A stretch of 64,000 nucleotides of DNA from Chaunax sp. Z400 (GCA_037577475.1 CM075194.1:5569992-5633991), one strand, 5' to 3'. Counted from the first letter of the stretch, positions 23,630 to 48,746 are shown. The notes: generated by a model not told the origin, from the sequence alone. Numbers and translations are program-made.

Positions 23630-24005
23630 AGGTTTGTCACTTAAAGTAAAAATCTCAACAACTATTGGATGGATTAGCATGAAATTGGGTGAAAACATTC
23701 ACGTTCTCCACAGAGCAAACGTCAGTCATCCTTACATTTTCCCTCCAACACCACAATCTGCTAAATTTAATGTGTCAATTACTTTGGTTTCCCCATCGAC
23801 TTCTGCAGTTGTTTGTGCTTGGTGCTAATTAGCCAATGCTAGCAAGCTATCATGCTGTTACCTGCTAAACATCAGCTTGTCCGTTTTATCTCATTGTGAG
23901 TTTGTTTGCACTTAGTTCAAAGCATTTAAAGCATTTATTGCCAATTTTTTGCAATTTTGCAGAATTGTAATTTTTTTTTTTATTAGCAAAACTAATGACA
24001 TTCCC
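23630..24005 (+). repeat. Teleost dispersed repeat (CTATTGGATGGATT family)
   Basis: It contains CAACTATTGGATGGATTAGCATGAAATT, GTGCTAATTAGC and TACCTGCTAAACATCAGC, and ends with GCAAAACTAATGACATTCCC. These phrases recur across teleost genomes. Class unsure. The apparent 64-codon frame inside is incidental. Confidence 0.6.
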
Positions 24006-25329
24006 CTGCACCTTTATAATACTACTGCCGTGTTCGTGAAACATAAAAGAAAGTGGGAAAATACAAGCCTCGACTCAGACAAATGAGGAATTAAATTGTT
24101 GTTGTAGGCCATAGTTTCTTTTGTTAGCATGATGCCATCTGTCTGTGTGTGCAGGTCATCAGTCGGAGCAGACTCGTCCCCATGTTTCTACTTTCTGAGA
24201 AAAGCACTATATTCCGGATGCCACTCAATGCATCCCATGACAGAGTGACTCATACATAGGCTGCTCCTACTCCGAGACATGGAATAAATAAGACTGCTGT
24301 CAGCTGAGACAACCTGGCTGTTGGTATGGGTACGAATCAGATTCGTACTTCTTGTTTTCTTTTCTAAATTTGACCCTCAAAGAACAGCAGTACAAACTTC
24401 TCTCTTCATGTTCTGTTTTTCCATATTTGGAATGACTTTTTCACTCCCGACGGTCGAGCCGACACCGTCTTTTCACCTGATTTAGAAAAACTCTAATGCT
24501 ATAACTTTTCGTCACAACTGTTTCGTTCGACAATGCAAGAACTTCGCTGTCAATCTTTAAATAAAAAAATCTTGTCAGTGGCATCATTAGGGATAACCTC
24601 ATTCTTAGAGCTACGAGCCACAAAGTAAAATGCATTTTGGTTGCCATGGTGTTGGTGGTTTGGTTTAAACAGGTGTGGGAAAATGCTGCAAATAACACCC
24701 GGATATTTCCTGGACCAAGAACTAAATCCAGAACCTACTTCCTCCCATCAAAATGGAAGTAAAGTTCCTAAAATGCAAAAAAAAAAAAAGAAAGTCTGAG
24801 AATAAATGTGTAGAAAATGTAGGCTTGTTTGTATCTAACTTCATGCAGGTGTGGTGAATTACTGGATATCTTTCTCAGGAGCTGGTTGAGACCAAAACAG
24901 AGCTAAAACTGTAGTAAATGTATGGAGTACAAAATGCAGTAAATGCTGGTCCTAAAATACATCAGGTGACTTATATTAATATGACTGCTGGTTCAGTTTT
25001 CAAGGTAAACTTGCCACACAGTATTTAATCCAAAGGAGATTTAAGGTTTCAGAGGTCGGAGTGGAAGCAGAATTCTATTTTGTGTTGGATTAAAGTTCAG
25101 TTATTATAAGCCCTACGTGAGTCTGTTGCCCTTTAAAACTGCGGCGTCGTTCTGCTTTCTTATCACAAGGTTGAACTCTCTGCGGCGAACGTGTGACCGT
25201 CAGTGTGTACACTCCTACAGGCAGAGATTAGGTCGGCGCTCGGCCAACACGGTCTCATATCGCCTCTCTATGACTTTTAACTTCCTCAAATGACAAGCAC
25301 TCAAACATGTGACATCACTAGCAGCCAAT

Positions 25330-25745
25330 CAGAGAGGCTGTAAGGATAGTATTACAGGGTTTATTAAACTCAATAAAAATATAAAGGCAACACTGCATTT
25401 TTATTCCTATTTTTTACAAGTCGGAGTAAAAGATTTGAGACTTTTTTAAGGACTAAAAAGACTTTCTCTCAGATTTTTGACACGTGTTTTTTAAAATCTG
25501 TGTTAGTGAGGATTTATCCTTTTCCAACATGGTCCATCCACCTGACAGGTGCAGCATTTCTAGAGGCTGATTAAACAACACGGTTATTGCACCTAAGGTG
25601 TGCCTGGGGATGGTTATAATAAACTGACACTTAAAATGTTAAATTACAGTTTTATTACAGAACCCAACGCCACAGATGTCACAAGTTTGGAGGGAGCGTC
25701 CAATTGGCAGGATGTGAAGGGTATTTCCATGAATAGAATGAGCAT
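25330..25745 (+). mobile_element. DNA transposon remnant
   Basis: It carries AATAAAAATATAAAGGCAACACTGC, CCATCCACCTGACAGGTG, TTATTGCACCTAAGGTGTGCC and GCCACAGATGTCACAAGTTT in order. I recognise this as a widespread teleost DNA transposon, probably Tc1/mariner type. No transposase frame survives. Confidence 0.55.
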
Positions 25746-27239
25746 AAAGAAAATGATGCAAATGTATTCAGAGCCATGTATACATGTATACAAGCTGGTG
25801 AGGTGCTAAGAGATGCAAATTCATACCATGCAAAGAAAAAAGAAAAAAGAAAAAGAATTTTCATTTCCTGGACTCACAGAGGAGAATCTCTGGGAAACTG
25901 GTTCTAGCTAACAGAGCTACAGTCACATTAATCGTGTTTTTTTTTTCATGTTAACTTATCTCAGAACTCTGAGATAATTATCTCATTAATTCAGAAAAAA
26001 AACAGGGCTAAACTGTTTTTGTTAAGTGAATGCAATACGCTTCTGTACCATCTGGTAATGCTCAAGAAAATAAAAAAAAAATTCCTGCATCCACACCTTT
26101 ATCTGAACCCACTGGACCATTCGGTGGGTTCTTCCCTGAGTCATGCCCAAACATTCTACCAAGTTTCCCTTCTGTAAAGGAGTTTTTCTGCTAACAGACG
26201 GCGGTGAAAAAAAGGAAAAGTACTGCAGTCATCAGCATCTTATCTGAACTAAGTGTAAATGTGAAGCTTGTTCTGTGCCTGAGTACATATAGAAGCAGAT
26301 ACGCTGCATGAATGCAGGCTGTTATCTGTCATATTTAACAGCGAGACTCTGCAGAGGTGACCGCGAGGAGTCAAAGCCAGAGAGGTGATTATAAAAACAC
26401 ATCACAGTGTGAAGCTAAAAGTTTTAACCCGAATATCTTTTAACCTGAAAATCATCTTCAGAGAACGATAGAAATAAAAAAGTGGATATATGTGAGGATG
26501 TAAGGGGAGTGTGTTCATCATCAGGTTTACAAGCATGTTAAAAACGTGTGAGAAATGTTTAATCCAGCCTTGGAATCCTCTCAGACCTCCGGTGCACAAC
26601 ACAGGATCCATTTTCAGAGCTGCAGAATCTGTAACAAAGACTCAGCTGACGGGTCGGTGACGTCAGGAGCGCCGCCGAACAAAGCCTCGCCTCTGACCTC
26701 TGAGAAATCACCACAGATAAGACACATCCACCACAAGGCAGCCAGAGAGACAAAGGCTCACAGTACAGCAGCTCACACTCAGACAGACTCTGCCCTCATC
26801 TACAGCAGACACCTTCTGTCTGCAGTCTGCGGATGATTTATGTCTGCTGATTAAACAAAGAAAATATATCCTTATCCTATAGTTTTACATTCTGTCACTG
26901 CACCTGAAATGTCCCTGAAAGACAACGACAAATTAACAACTTCATTTATGATCTGTGATTGATTAACAGAGACTTCTGGACACTATTAATATGATAAATC
27001 TGCTTCTTTTTAGTTTCTTCTGCAGCTTAAAGAAGCAGGTCTGAGTTGTTTTACCTCCATTTATGTGATCCTGTTTGTTTACCATCCTTTTTCCACAAAT
27101 GTGGATTAATCCTCCACAGCTGGAAATAGTTCCCTACAAATTCACCATTTCCTCCTGTTGGATTGATAAAAAAAAAAAACTACAACGAGCAGCTGTTAGA
27201 GAAAATTTACAGATCCTTCCTTTAAAAATGAAACTATTT

Positions 27240-27345
27240 ATCTACCTCCATCGAGGAGTTTATGTTTTCACCTTCGTGTGTTTGTTTGTTTGTTTGCCTC
27301 TTTGCAGGTTTACAAAAACTACCGGACGGATTTTCACAGAACATG
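27240..27345 (+). repeat. Dispersed repeat, GGAGTTTATGTTTTC type
   Basis: CTACCTCCATCGAGGAGTTTATGTTTTCACC is followed by TTTGTTTGTTTGTTTGCC and ACAAAAACTACCGGACGG. It is a diverged copy of the family at 13262. Confidence 0.5.
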
Positions 27346-28242
27346 TCAGGTCAGGCTAATAATTGGAATTTGGATTAAGGTTTAGTTTAATTAAAAAAAA
27401 GGCTTTCAGGCCTTGGCAGAGGTTTTGAAACAGGTGTCAGATATCGTGGTGCATTTGGAGTCACGATGAAAGTGACTGCTTTTACATCTATGGTGAAATC
27501 ATTCACGTCACAACGACGCACACGAGTTAGATTTTTTTTCTTCTATTACTGCCACACAAATACATTTCTATAAATAGTTCCAGCTCTCACATTCTTATTT
27601 TTAAATTTATGTTTGTATTTGCTATGAATCACTGATTTTGTCCATTAAAGGTTGACCAAACTCCCCTCAAACACACACAGACAACAATCCTCTTCTCCCA
27701 GGCCCATAATGGTCCCCAGTGTTCCCACTGCCGAGTGCCCGTTTCCAGCCGTGGACTCCTGCCAACCAGTTCGTCCATTAAATGAAGACGAGCAGAGCGG
27801 CCCTGCTGTCTCTGAGCCGCTGTGGTGAAACTGATTAACACTCCACCGTTGTCCCACTTCCAGGGCGACCTCTCACCTCGGGGTTGGCTGATGTCCAAAC
27901 TGTGTCAGAGGAAGGGTGATGGAGGGCCACAACCAGACGGGTTTAATGAGTCTGGTTCCCAGGGCAGGAACAAAGCTTAGTGGATGAAAAACAGTGCATC
28001 TATCCTTTAATTCCACTTTCATTTAACAGTCGGCCTGTTATCAACATTATTTAGTAAATTACTGTTAATTTTCCTTTAGTGTTTCTTTAGTGAAACCCCA
28101 CATGAGACTGTTTTAAATCCTATAAACCAAACTTACAGTTTTGATAAGTGAGGATATGAACACTGTAAAATGTGTCACTGTCATTTTTATTTGAATCTAC
28201 AGTTTGTATCCTGTATTTAATGATAATTAAAGACTGTTAATG

Positions 28243-28275
<33 letters not shown>
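28243..28275. repeat. (TTA)n trinucleotide array
   Basis: About eleven perfect units. No coding role. Confidence 0.9.
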
Positions 28276-28276
<1 letters not shown>

Positions 28277-30785
28277 CTGTACTAATGTCACTGTATGGCA
28301 TTATTACAGAAGAATACTGTTCAGAAACATGTTCAGAAATGTTATTTGCTTGTTTCAAGTTATCAGATATTACAGCTTTCTCTTTTCTTTTCTATTTAAA
28401 CAGAATATTTTTTAAGTATTTGACAGACAAACAGGTAATTTGAACATGTCTGACTAATGTCTTTGTGCTTATTTAATCAGAAAACAGTCATCAGCTGCAG
28501 CCTCACTGATGAGCTTGAGGCTTTCCGAGATGGAAAGTAATTAAATTATTCATTTGCGGGGCGCTCGTACTTCAGATAACACGTGTCATTAGAAAACAAA
28601 GTGGTGTCTTTTGTCTTTCCCTGGCAGATTGAAGTGGTATCAGCTTTCCAGTCTAAAAATAATGATCAATTTTAATTTAGGAAACGAGAGGAACATTTGC
28701 AAACAAGCCTCTCATCAATATTTCATACAGTCATTGGACCGCAGAGGAGGCCCGTGGCTTTTAAGACTCTGCAGGATGGAAACATTCGTCCCTCGCTGAC
28801 CGACACGGTGAGAAAACTGGGTCACGCACAGAGTCAGATCCTCAGAGAGAGGAGCCACAGCATGTTTCTAACATACAGCAGCTTCTCTGTATTATGTCTC
28901 ACAACATGCTTCCTTTTCACAGTGTAAGCAGAAATATACAACAAAACATTTTATTTTCAATTTTTCAGTTTAACAACATGGTTCTGGATCCCCTCCCACA
29001 CCCACCCACATACAACTTAACTAAAGGAGGACTTTACTCAAAACCAGTAGGTAGAAAAATAAACAAATAAAAATAATAGGCAAAAAAATAATAATAGAAT
29101 AATAGTTATAAAATAATAATATGAAGAGGCAACGTAAGCAACTAATACGACTAATGGTGTATCAATTCTGGTGACTTATCAGATCTAATATAGGTGTTGA
29201 TAAGCTGTAAATATAGGTCAAATTAGGTTTCAGAATTCCTAAAACCAGCATTCAGGTCCTTTTTACACCCCAAAATTAAAATTCAGTCCTTATATATTCA
29301 AATCCAACTCTCTAAGTACACAAAATATTTCTAGCGCTTCACAATAAAACAGCAGCATTCTCCTAAAAAACAAAAACAAAGATGCAAAACACACAGCTGA
29401 AAATCCAAGAATCCAAGAAATCCCAAGATCCCAAACTGATTGAAAAAGCTGTTATTTCCACCCTTTTTTAAGATGAAATCTTCCCTACAGCTAAAAGGAT
29501 GCAGGCTGTCTGCAGGAGCATGAACAGGTGTACCTGTGCCTCGAGACAACATCAGCGAGAACTCGCCATCTCTGCAGAACTAATTCTTTACCGCCACACT
29601 TAAACGGCCTTATGATGCGAACAATACTTCAGCACTGAAACAAATCAAGCACAGAGATACGCCTTCAACATGACCAAATCAGTGGGATTTATCAAGAGAC
29701 ATAAGATGAAGAAGTCACCCTTTGTTTTAATGTAAACTCACAGAAGCAACAGAGGATTCACTGTTTCTCAATGTGCAAATTTACAAATCTACCCTTTACT
29801 TCAAAATTGCTTAAACCATTGCTCAGATCACCAAGGATTTAACTGGACAACCAGCTGCTGATGTGTCCTTGAGCAATGATCTCTAGCATCTCTTCTGACC
29901 TCTGACTGTAGCAGTCAGGAGCCAAGAGAAACAATTAATCAATAAAAATAAGATATTATCCTTCTTCCTGATATAAAAACACAAAACTGACTGACTTTCA
30001 GAATCAAGAAATACTTTTATTGCTCAAATTTGACTCTGCATCCATTTTGACGGACTTTGAATTGTGTAACACAGCTTTTAATCTCTGAGTGCCTTTCCAG
30101 CCTCTAATCTCATCATCTCTACTTTCCTCATCTCCCACTCCTCTTTTAGTCCCCCCAGGATTAAAGGGTTAAAAGAAAAGCACACATCTGACAGGCCCAC
30201 TGTTGACTCCCTGTGACTGAACCCTCCTCTGATGATCGCATACCGTCAAATAAAACTAGACCTGCTGAACTCCTGGCAGAGTTAATAAGAAGAATATCAA
30301 AAAATTAAACCAGAGGCTTAAGAAAAAGAAAGAAAAATGAGTGGGACTCACTATGAGGACAATTCACTTGTGCCTTATTTTGCTGCATTTTTCTTTCCTG
30401 CAAACCAGTCATTCTCCATTTAATTCAATCAGCAGATACCTTTAACTACAATTCAATTCATTTATATATTTGGCATTTTTCTTCTTACATTCAATGAGCA
30501 AATAATTACATTTAATTAAAGAGTATATTTAAATTAATCCATACTTTTTTCTCCACATAATCAGAGTGTCATCTCTCTGTAAAGCATTGGCTTTGTGTTT
30601 TATACATGGTGCAATTTTCTCCTTTATTTATACAACAAAATAGTTTTAACTTAATAAAAATATAAATGTATATTGGAATTATCCGTCTAAGCCTCTAAAG
30701 ACCTCAAGTATTTTTAAACCAATGACTCCAAGTCAACCTCTTGTGCTCATTTCCTGTCCTCCTATGGTAACAGTGGAGTCCTGAC

Positions 30786-31061
30786 ATGCCCTCACGCCTC
30801 GCTGCGATGCTGTCGTGTGCGGTCCGGTCCTTGTGCACGCTCTCCTTGCTCTCCTTGCTCTCCTCGCTCTCCGGCAGCATTGCTCTCTGGCCTGAATGTT
30901 TGCGGGGTATCAGCACTCAGCTCAGGAGGGCAGAAGACAAGCTGATTAAGCGGCAGGATTTCGAGCAGCTCTTAAAAGCTATTCCCAGCCTCGGCCGGAG
31001 CAGATTAGACCCTCTGGAGCTGCAGGCTGCTTCTGGTCTTTTGAGTGGGATGATCCACTGA
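30786..31061 (+). CDS. Orphan small secreted protein, possible peptide precursor
   Basis: I do not recognise this gene. The frame gives 91 residues from ATG 30786, or 84 from ATG 30807, which fits a signal peptide better. A hydrophobic Leu/Ser-rich stretch (about 15-34) is followed by a charged region with RR (47-48), KR (55-56) and GR (70-71). Cleavage at these sites would release QDFEQLLKAIPSL with a C-terminal Gly amide donor. Third codon positions are rich in G/C, unlike the AT-rich surroundings. An acceptor-like site (TCCTCCTATGGTAACAG, AG at 30772-30773) precedes it, and AATAAA follows 235 bases after the stop. It could be the last exon of a short gene, or a chance frame; the Leu/Ser stretch comes from a CTCC-rich repeat. 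It lies between the convergent bag5 and trmt61a. Confidence 0.4.
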   Translation: MPSRLAAMLSCAVRSLCTLSLLSLLSSLSGSIALWPECLRGISTQLRRAEDKLIKRQDFEQLLKAIPSLGRSRLDPLELQAASGLLSGMIH

Positions 31062-31295
31062 GTGCTCAGGCATTATTCCAGCTCTCACTCAATTACATGA
31101 CTCAGATTTGTGGAAGCTGACCAGAGATGCTAGTATTTATTTAATGGAGGGATGAATAATATTCTCGTTAGCCTCCTAGTTATAAGAGGGACCCGAATGA
31201 GTCGCCGAGTGCTTTACATTTTCAGATGTGTTTGAATAACTTGAACGTTACAGGCATTCATTTGTTGCCATTTATTTCCATTGAATGTAAGAATC

Positions 31296-31301
31296 AATAA
31301 A
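31296..31301 (+). terminator. Polyadenylation signal AATAAA after the small secreted ORF
   Basis: A canonical AATAAA lies in GAATCAATAAACAATC, in the same sense as the ORF ending at 31061. It supports a transcript ending here but does not prove one. Confidence 0.35.
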
Positions 31302-31599
31302 CAATCTTGAAACTTGCCTCGGTTCATTATCCATCGTTACGAACATCAGGTTTGCTTTGCTTGGAGTCGATGTTGCTCCAACATTGCTTTATACTGCAGA
31401 CTCATTTGAACTGTGTGCACTGATTCACCTCAACAGTGATGAAACTTTGACTAACTAATAAAGATAAACCTTTGCACACTCGGGCTACACTTTATTTCTC
31501 TCATGCTATCTTCATTCACACCTCTCATGCATGCCGTCTTATTCTCCTGGTCTCATGGTCTGGGGCCTTGAGTTATCCTGCGCAATATTACTCTCAGTA

Positions 31600-31685
31600 T
31601 TATTATTATATATAATTTGGAGCAATCTCTGGCACAAGAAGTTCCTTCGGGATTAATAACGTTCTATCTTATCTCTTATCTTATC
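31600..31685 (+). mobile_element. 3' tail of a non-LTR retroelement
   Basis: GCACAAGAAGTTCCTTCGGGATTAATAACG is followed by (TTATC)n. This is the plus-strand counterpart of the tail at 22978-23045 and matches the usual end of teleost LINE/SINE copies. Confidence 0.55.
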
Positions 31686-33654
31686 AGCTGTTCTCATCAG
31701 CCGGTAACATCTATCCAATAGCACAGTGACACACCTTCATTGACAGCCTATCATCTTGCTGCTGTCTCTCCGTTCCTCTAGTTCTGCAGTTTTGTGCGCC
31801 CTCCACCTCCCCATCACCGCCCAGTCTTCACAGATTCACCAGGTTCATCGGCCACCACCACCAGTGTCTGAGGTTTAATCACAGCAACACCAACCTCCTC
31901 GTCAGGGAAGATTACTCACTTCCTCCATCTACACACTCCCTGCTGATCTGGGAATACGAGCCAGAAAACTCAAAAGACACCCAAACAGTCATTTCTCCAA
32001 TTCAGCAACTTCCGCTTTCACTGTTTACCAGGACCAGCTGGAGCTTATTTATCATCTGTGATCTTCCCTCATTACTTCAAGTAACACATCATGTAAAGCT
32101 CTTGCAAGCTTTTCTTTTGCAGGCAAGTTTTTGTAACTTTTGTGGTTGATTCAGCACCTTATTGGCAATGAATGTTGATAGTAAAAAAAACAGACTCTCT
32201 TGTTGTGATTGGAGGTGGAAAATTGCCAGTTCTTTCACAGCCACTCGATCAAACACACTTAGATGCAACAACCTGTCCAAGACAGGAGACTGAAACAAAG
32301 AGTGCTTTTTATAACCTACGCTAAGCCCGGGATTAAACCCTTAACCACACCGCCAGCTTCTAAATGTAGCAGAAGGCTTTGACTAATAACAGCGGCAGCA
32401 GTCAGGTGTTACAGCACGAAAAACAACACTAAAATGCATCACCTACTCACAAAAAATGTCAAAATGACTCATTTCCTGTCATTCATTAGATGCCTCCAAC
32501 TTTTAACACTGAATATTGTTTCCATTAGATCTTTCTTAAACAAACCAGTCCTAAAACATGAATGAGAACTCCCACAGTCCAAACTAAAATACAGCTGTAA
32601 TGATGTGTTTGTGCTTTACTGTGCCCCAGATCTCCTCTCTCAGAGAGAGGGATGGGAAAAGCTCAGCACACAGACTGGTTTATGAAAGTTGGTGGCGACT
32701 GTGTGGAAGTCTGGGAGGAGAAAAAAGTAGAAGCTCCTCCATTTTTTTTTGTTGCCTTTTTTGGTGTTGAAAGGGATCCTAACTGCAGGGAGAGGCAACA
32801 GAGACATAAAGCATGTCAAAGTATAAAAAGAGATCAACATGGTTTAATGTGCTGCAAAGACTTACAATTGTCAGACATCATCACTGTGATTTTAGGTTAG
32901 CACTTTAAGCATTTTGGATTTCTTTTGAAAAATGAAATAGATATACTCCATATGCACCATGGATACTGTTTTTGCTCTTTTGTGTCGATGGCACCCATTA
33001 ATATTGTCTGTACCCAAAATAAAAATTCAGTCATTTCATCTCTTCACCGCCATGCAGCTGGAAAGTCGGGTTCTTCCAGGTCTCCAGAAGCCCCGAGATC
33101 CCAAATTGATTTGAAAAGATGTTATTTACACCCTTTATAAGATGGAATCTTAACTGCATCTACTGTAGCCTCTAAGCTAAAAGCACTAGCACGCACCCAA
33201 TCTGAGGAAGGTGCACAGGCGGGAACACGTGCATATGCCGTTACACAAAATCAAGGAGAACTTGCGTAACGTGGCTTCCTACATCAAGCAGAGATTTTGC
33301 GGTGCATGTGCATCCATTTAAAAGAGGAGAATGCTGCACTGCTGTTTTGCTGTGAAGCTCCAGAATTTTTTTTTAGACGAAGACACAACGCTTGAATAAT
33401 GGATGTTGATGCAAAGAAGCTACAAATTCTAAAATCTGGATGCTTGACACACATCTTCAGCTTGGCAGAACAAATGATCTACATAATCAGCACAGGTTCA
33501 AGTGTCACCAAATGTTAAGTATGGTCAGAATCTCCCTTCTGTTCCTGAGTAATGATGGTGAATAATGGCCAGATAAGTGTTTCTGCATAACATTATGACA
33601 TGACAATGAAACTGAGCTTTCCATTTGCATATAAAATGTTATTATTTCTACATT

Positions 33655-33800
33655 TTATCCTGTTAGATGTGTGTGAAATTGTGTTTTGTGAGGTTGCAGT
33701 GACTTTGACCTTTGACCACCAAACTCTAACTGTTCATCCTTGTTTGCCAAATTTGAAGAAAGTCCATCAAGCAGTTCCTGATAACCCAAAAACATGACAC
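33655..33800 (+). repeat. Teleost dispersed repeat (TGACCTTTGACCACCAAA family)
   Basis: TGACTTTGACCTTTGACCACCAAACTCTAA and TTTGCCAAATTTGAAGAAAGTCC are phrases common to a teleost repeat. The short open frame across it is incidental. Confidence 0.5.
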
Positions 33801-34030
33801 CTCAGGCCACAACTATCGTCGGTGCAGAGAAATAAAAATAACTTGCTGAACAAAAAGAAAAAAAACACTCCTATATACACATATTATTAATTGGTGCCGT
33901 TCGTGATCAATGTCTTGCTCAAAGGCACTTTAACAGGTTTAGTTGGTGAAGGGATCAAACCTTTGACTTATCATTAACAGGACTATCTGTGATCCAACAG
34001 AACAAAGGAAAACAAGGATCTTTTCACACA

Positions 34031-34036
34031 TTTATT
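34031..34036 (-). terminator. trmt61a: Possible polyadenylation signal of trmt61a
   Basis: AATAAA on the minus strand about 400 bases past the trmt61a stop. It would give a short 3' UTR. Confidence 0.45.
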
Positions 34037-34436
34037 GTATTTACTTAAATACAAAAGTGAAAAAAAAGAAAAAGCGAAACATAAAACTTTTTTGTCCCCA
34101 ACGAATACAAACATTGAATAAAAGAGATTCTTTTAAAAGGGGTATCTTATATCAGTCAAGATAAAAAAAACTGTCAAGTGCGTTTTCTTCAAATGAAATC
34201 ATTGTTGGTTTGATTCAAACAACAAACCAGTGCCAAGTGACTGGAGCTCAAAATTATGTAACATAAGACGGTAAATCGTTGTGGTGCTGCTGAGCCAACC
34301 TGGGACCTGGTACCTGGTACCCCTGCTGGATTATCACAGTCTTATTAGAGTACATGAAAAATACTCCAAAGAGAGGAAAACAGTACGGATTATAAACTCT
34401 GTCTTATGTACTGGTGGTGGGGGGAAAAAACGCTTT

Positions 34437-46681
<12,245 letters not shown>

Positions 46682-46691
46682 GGTGAACACT

Positions 46692-47797
46692 CTGTAACAG
46701 GGACATGAACAACTCAAGTTAGCTTTACTCCAGCGTCAATACAAAATACCACCTGTAAACAAGCGGTGGCACATAAAACACTTGTAATATCTGTTGTACT
46801 GAGCAACTGTAACAGTCCTTGTTTGATTTAGTTTATGCAAACAGCTGCTAAATAGTATATATTTGCCAATAAACCTAATATAGAATGGGGGTTAAATAAT
46901 TACTATCAACTGTACATGAGTTAAATAATACTGATGCAAATCTATTCCCATATTACTTTTATATTTGTGCAGAAACTGTACCCTGTCAGTGGTTCGTTAA
47001 TAACTTGACAGTCCCGGATGTTATGTTTGATCCAGGGCTCGCGCTTAGAGGCGTTAGTTTTTAAAACTGGATTTTTTTAATGTGAAGAATAACAGTCGAT
47101 TAATTTACTGTAAGTGAACTTCAGAGACAGACAGGTGGATTAGCTTTGCTCCTTCACGAAAGAGAAACGGGAGAAAACATGTCAGACCACATAGATAAGA
47201 CGTGAGTGAGATGATTATTAATATCTCTATAGTACTATTGATACTTGGAGAAAATTGGGGTTTGTGTCGAAGTCTGTTTCATTAAGTAACAGTGTTTCCC
47301 GTATCGTTTCCCTTCGTGAATGGCGTTCAACGTTAGTTAGCTAGCGTAACTATTTGATGCTAGGGGTGAATGTAGCCTCAGATTTAAAAAGGGAAAACAC
47401 AAAAAGATGGAAAAAACAGACCTTGGTAATAAGGTCTGTTTTTTATAAAACAGAATTATCGCCGAATTATAATTCGGCGATGGTATTATTCTAGTTAACG
47501 AAACTTCTTAGGTAGCGAACTTAGCTAACTGTGTCGAAAGTAAATGGCTCGCTTTTCACCGTTTACAAACTATGACAGTTTCTATCGTCACTCTCTAAGT
47601 TTCAGAAACTTTTACCACAATTTCAACCATAAAGGGTCACAGTGCAAAAAGTCTGGGAGAACAGTTTCATAATGAGTGCAACTGAATTTTGTCTTCTAAA
47701 CCGTGGTTCGACATGCTAACTAGCTAACGTGCTAACGTTAGCTACCATAGCCCTTCCACAGAGGAAGTAAAAGAACCATTGGTGACTCTCGACCTAC
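46692..47797 (-). other. trmt61a: trmt61a 5' intron
   Basis: This lies between the acceptor just before the start codon and a good donor (GAGAAG|GTAGGT) ending a likely noncoding first exon at 47798. It contains two adjacent perfect hairpins (47411-47481). Confidence 0.6.
47411..47481. repeat. Two adjacent perfect inverted repeats
   Basis: The arms 47411-47424 and 47431-47444 are perfectly complementary over 14 bases with a 6-base loop (GGTAAT). Fourteen bases on, 47458-47481 is a perfect 24-base palindrome built on ATCGCCGAATTA. I know no family for this unit. Confidence 0.85.
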
Positions 47798-47900
47798 CTT
47801 CTCAAGAAGTGGCGTTTGTTGGCTTCAAATGAGTAAAAACTATGATCAGCAAACGACAAATCTTGCTCCCAATGATTGTACACGGACTGACAGTCAGCTA
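47798..47900 (-). other. trmt61a: Likely noncoding first exon of trmt61a
   Basis: The donor CTTCTTGAGAAG|GTAGGT at 47798 pairs with the acceptor 10 bases before the start codon. The 5' border is a guess; the transcription start cannot be read from the sequence. Confidence 0.4.
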
Positions 47901-48204
47901 CTCATTCATTCCTCACACACGTGGTGTTGTTTTCAGAGGAAGTTGACGAGACACAACCGGATGATGAACCGCTTCACGAACTCCCATCTCCGACAAGTCC
48001 ATTCAAAGAAGCCCGTCAGATGATTTGTAAATCTGCTAAATGTGCCTCTCACCCCCAGAAACCGCATGTTTTCGTGCTCATGTGTGGCCGCAAGAAATCC
48101 CAACCAAAAATATGAGATTTATAGAAGGTGCATTTTAGAGTAATAGTACATTATGTTTAAAACACACAGGAAATAACCCATAATTATCATCACCAGTGAA
48201 TTAA

Positions 48205-48440
48205 ACAGTGGTGGAAAAAGTATTCATATCCTTTCTGTAGTTATTGGCAATAGGCCTACCAGTGTACAAATGCTCCATTACAAGTAAAGGTCATTTATTT
48301 ACAATTTTATTAAAGTAAAAGTAACAAAGTATCATTTTTTGTTATTCATACAATTTCTTTTTATGATGATCACATTCTTGTCTGTTAATATATGGTCTGA
48401 AATGTAAAAAATATGAATACTTAAGTACCCTAAAGTACCT
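48205..48440 (+). repeat. Teleost dispersed repeat (GTGGAAAAAGTATTCATATCC family)
   Basis: AGTGGTGGAAAAAGTATTCA, CTCCATTACAAGTAAAGGTC and TACTTAAGTACCCTAAAGTA mark a very common teleost repeat. Copies lie at 5085-5700 and 63355-63450. It sits between the trmt61a and ckb promoters. Confidence 0.6.
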
Positions 48441-48746
48441 CAAAACTGTTCTTGAACATAAATGCACAGAGTTACTTCGTTAAGAGCTGGTTCTGATGGA
48501 ATTTATTTTGATTCCTTGAATGACTTGAACTTGAGTTCCACTGAACTGAACAGGGTGGTGGAATGACTTGTGATCTCTCGTATAAATAAACAAATTGTTG
48601 TATAGAATTAGAAAATTCAACATATTTGCAAAATTCCACAAAAAAGCTTAATTAGTAGTGTAATTTTGTGTATGTGTAAGAAATCCTCACTTAGCACAGC
48701 AGCCAAATCAGCGCGTCCAATTGAATGAATGGACTACAAGTATTAA

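Larger units (their letters stand above)
12697..30771. other. Gene-poor stretch between bag5 and the small secreted ORF
   Basis: About 18 kb with no exon I can assign. It holds dispersed repeats and transposon remnants listed separately, an AT palindrome (14955-14988), tetranucleotide arrays (21130-21416), two CTCF-like motifs and a TTA array (28243-28275). Two more GC-rich segments (about 13620-14370 and 27650-27930) have open frames but no family resemblance; they could be regulatory or noncoding RNA, which cannot be decided here. Confidence 0.5.
31302..34030. other. Intergenic stretch before the trmt61a 3' end
   Basis: It contains a retroelement tail (31600-31685), a dispersed repeat (33655-33800) and otherwise unassigned AT-rich sequence. 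No exon is seen. Confidence 0.5.

Noticed and set aside
27629..27898. An 89-codon minus-strand frame in GC-richer DNA
   Set aside because: Two frames are open in the same place and neither resembles a protein family; could be conserved noncoding sequence.
47411..47481. miRNA precursor
   Set aside because: Stems of 14 and 12 bp are shorter than a usual precursor.
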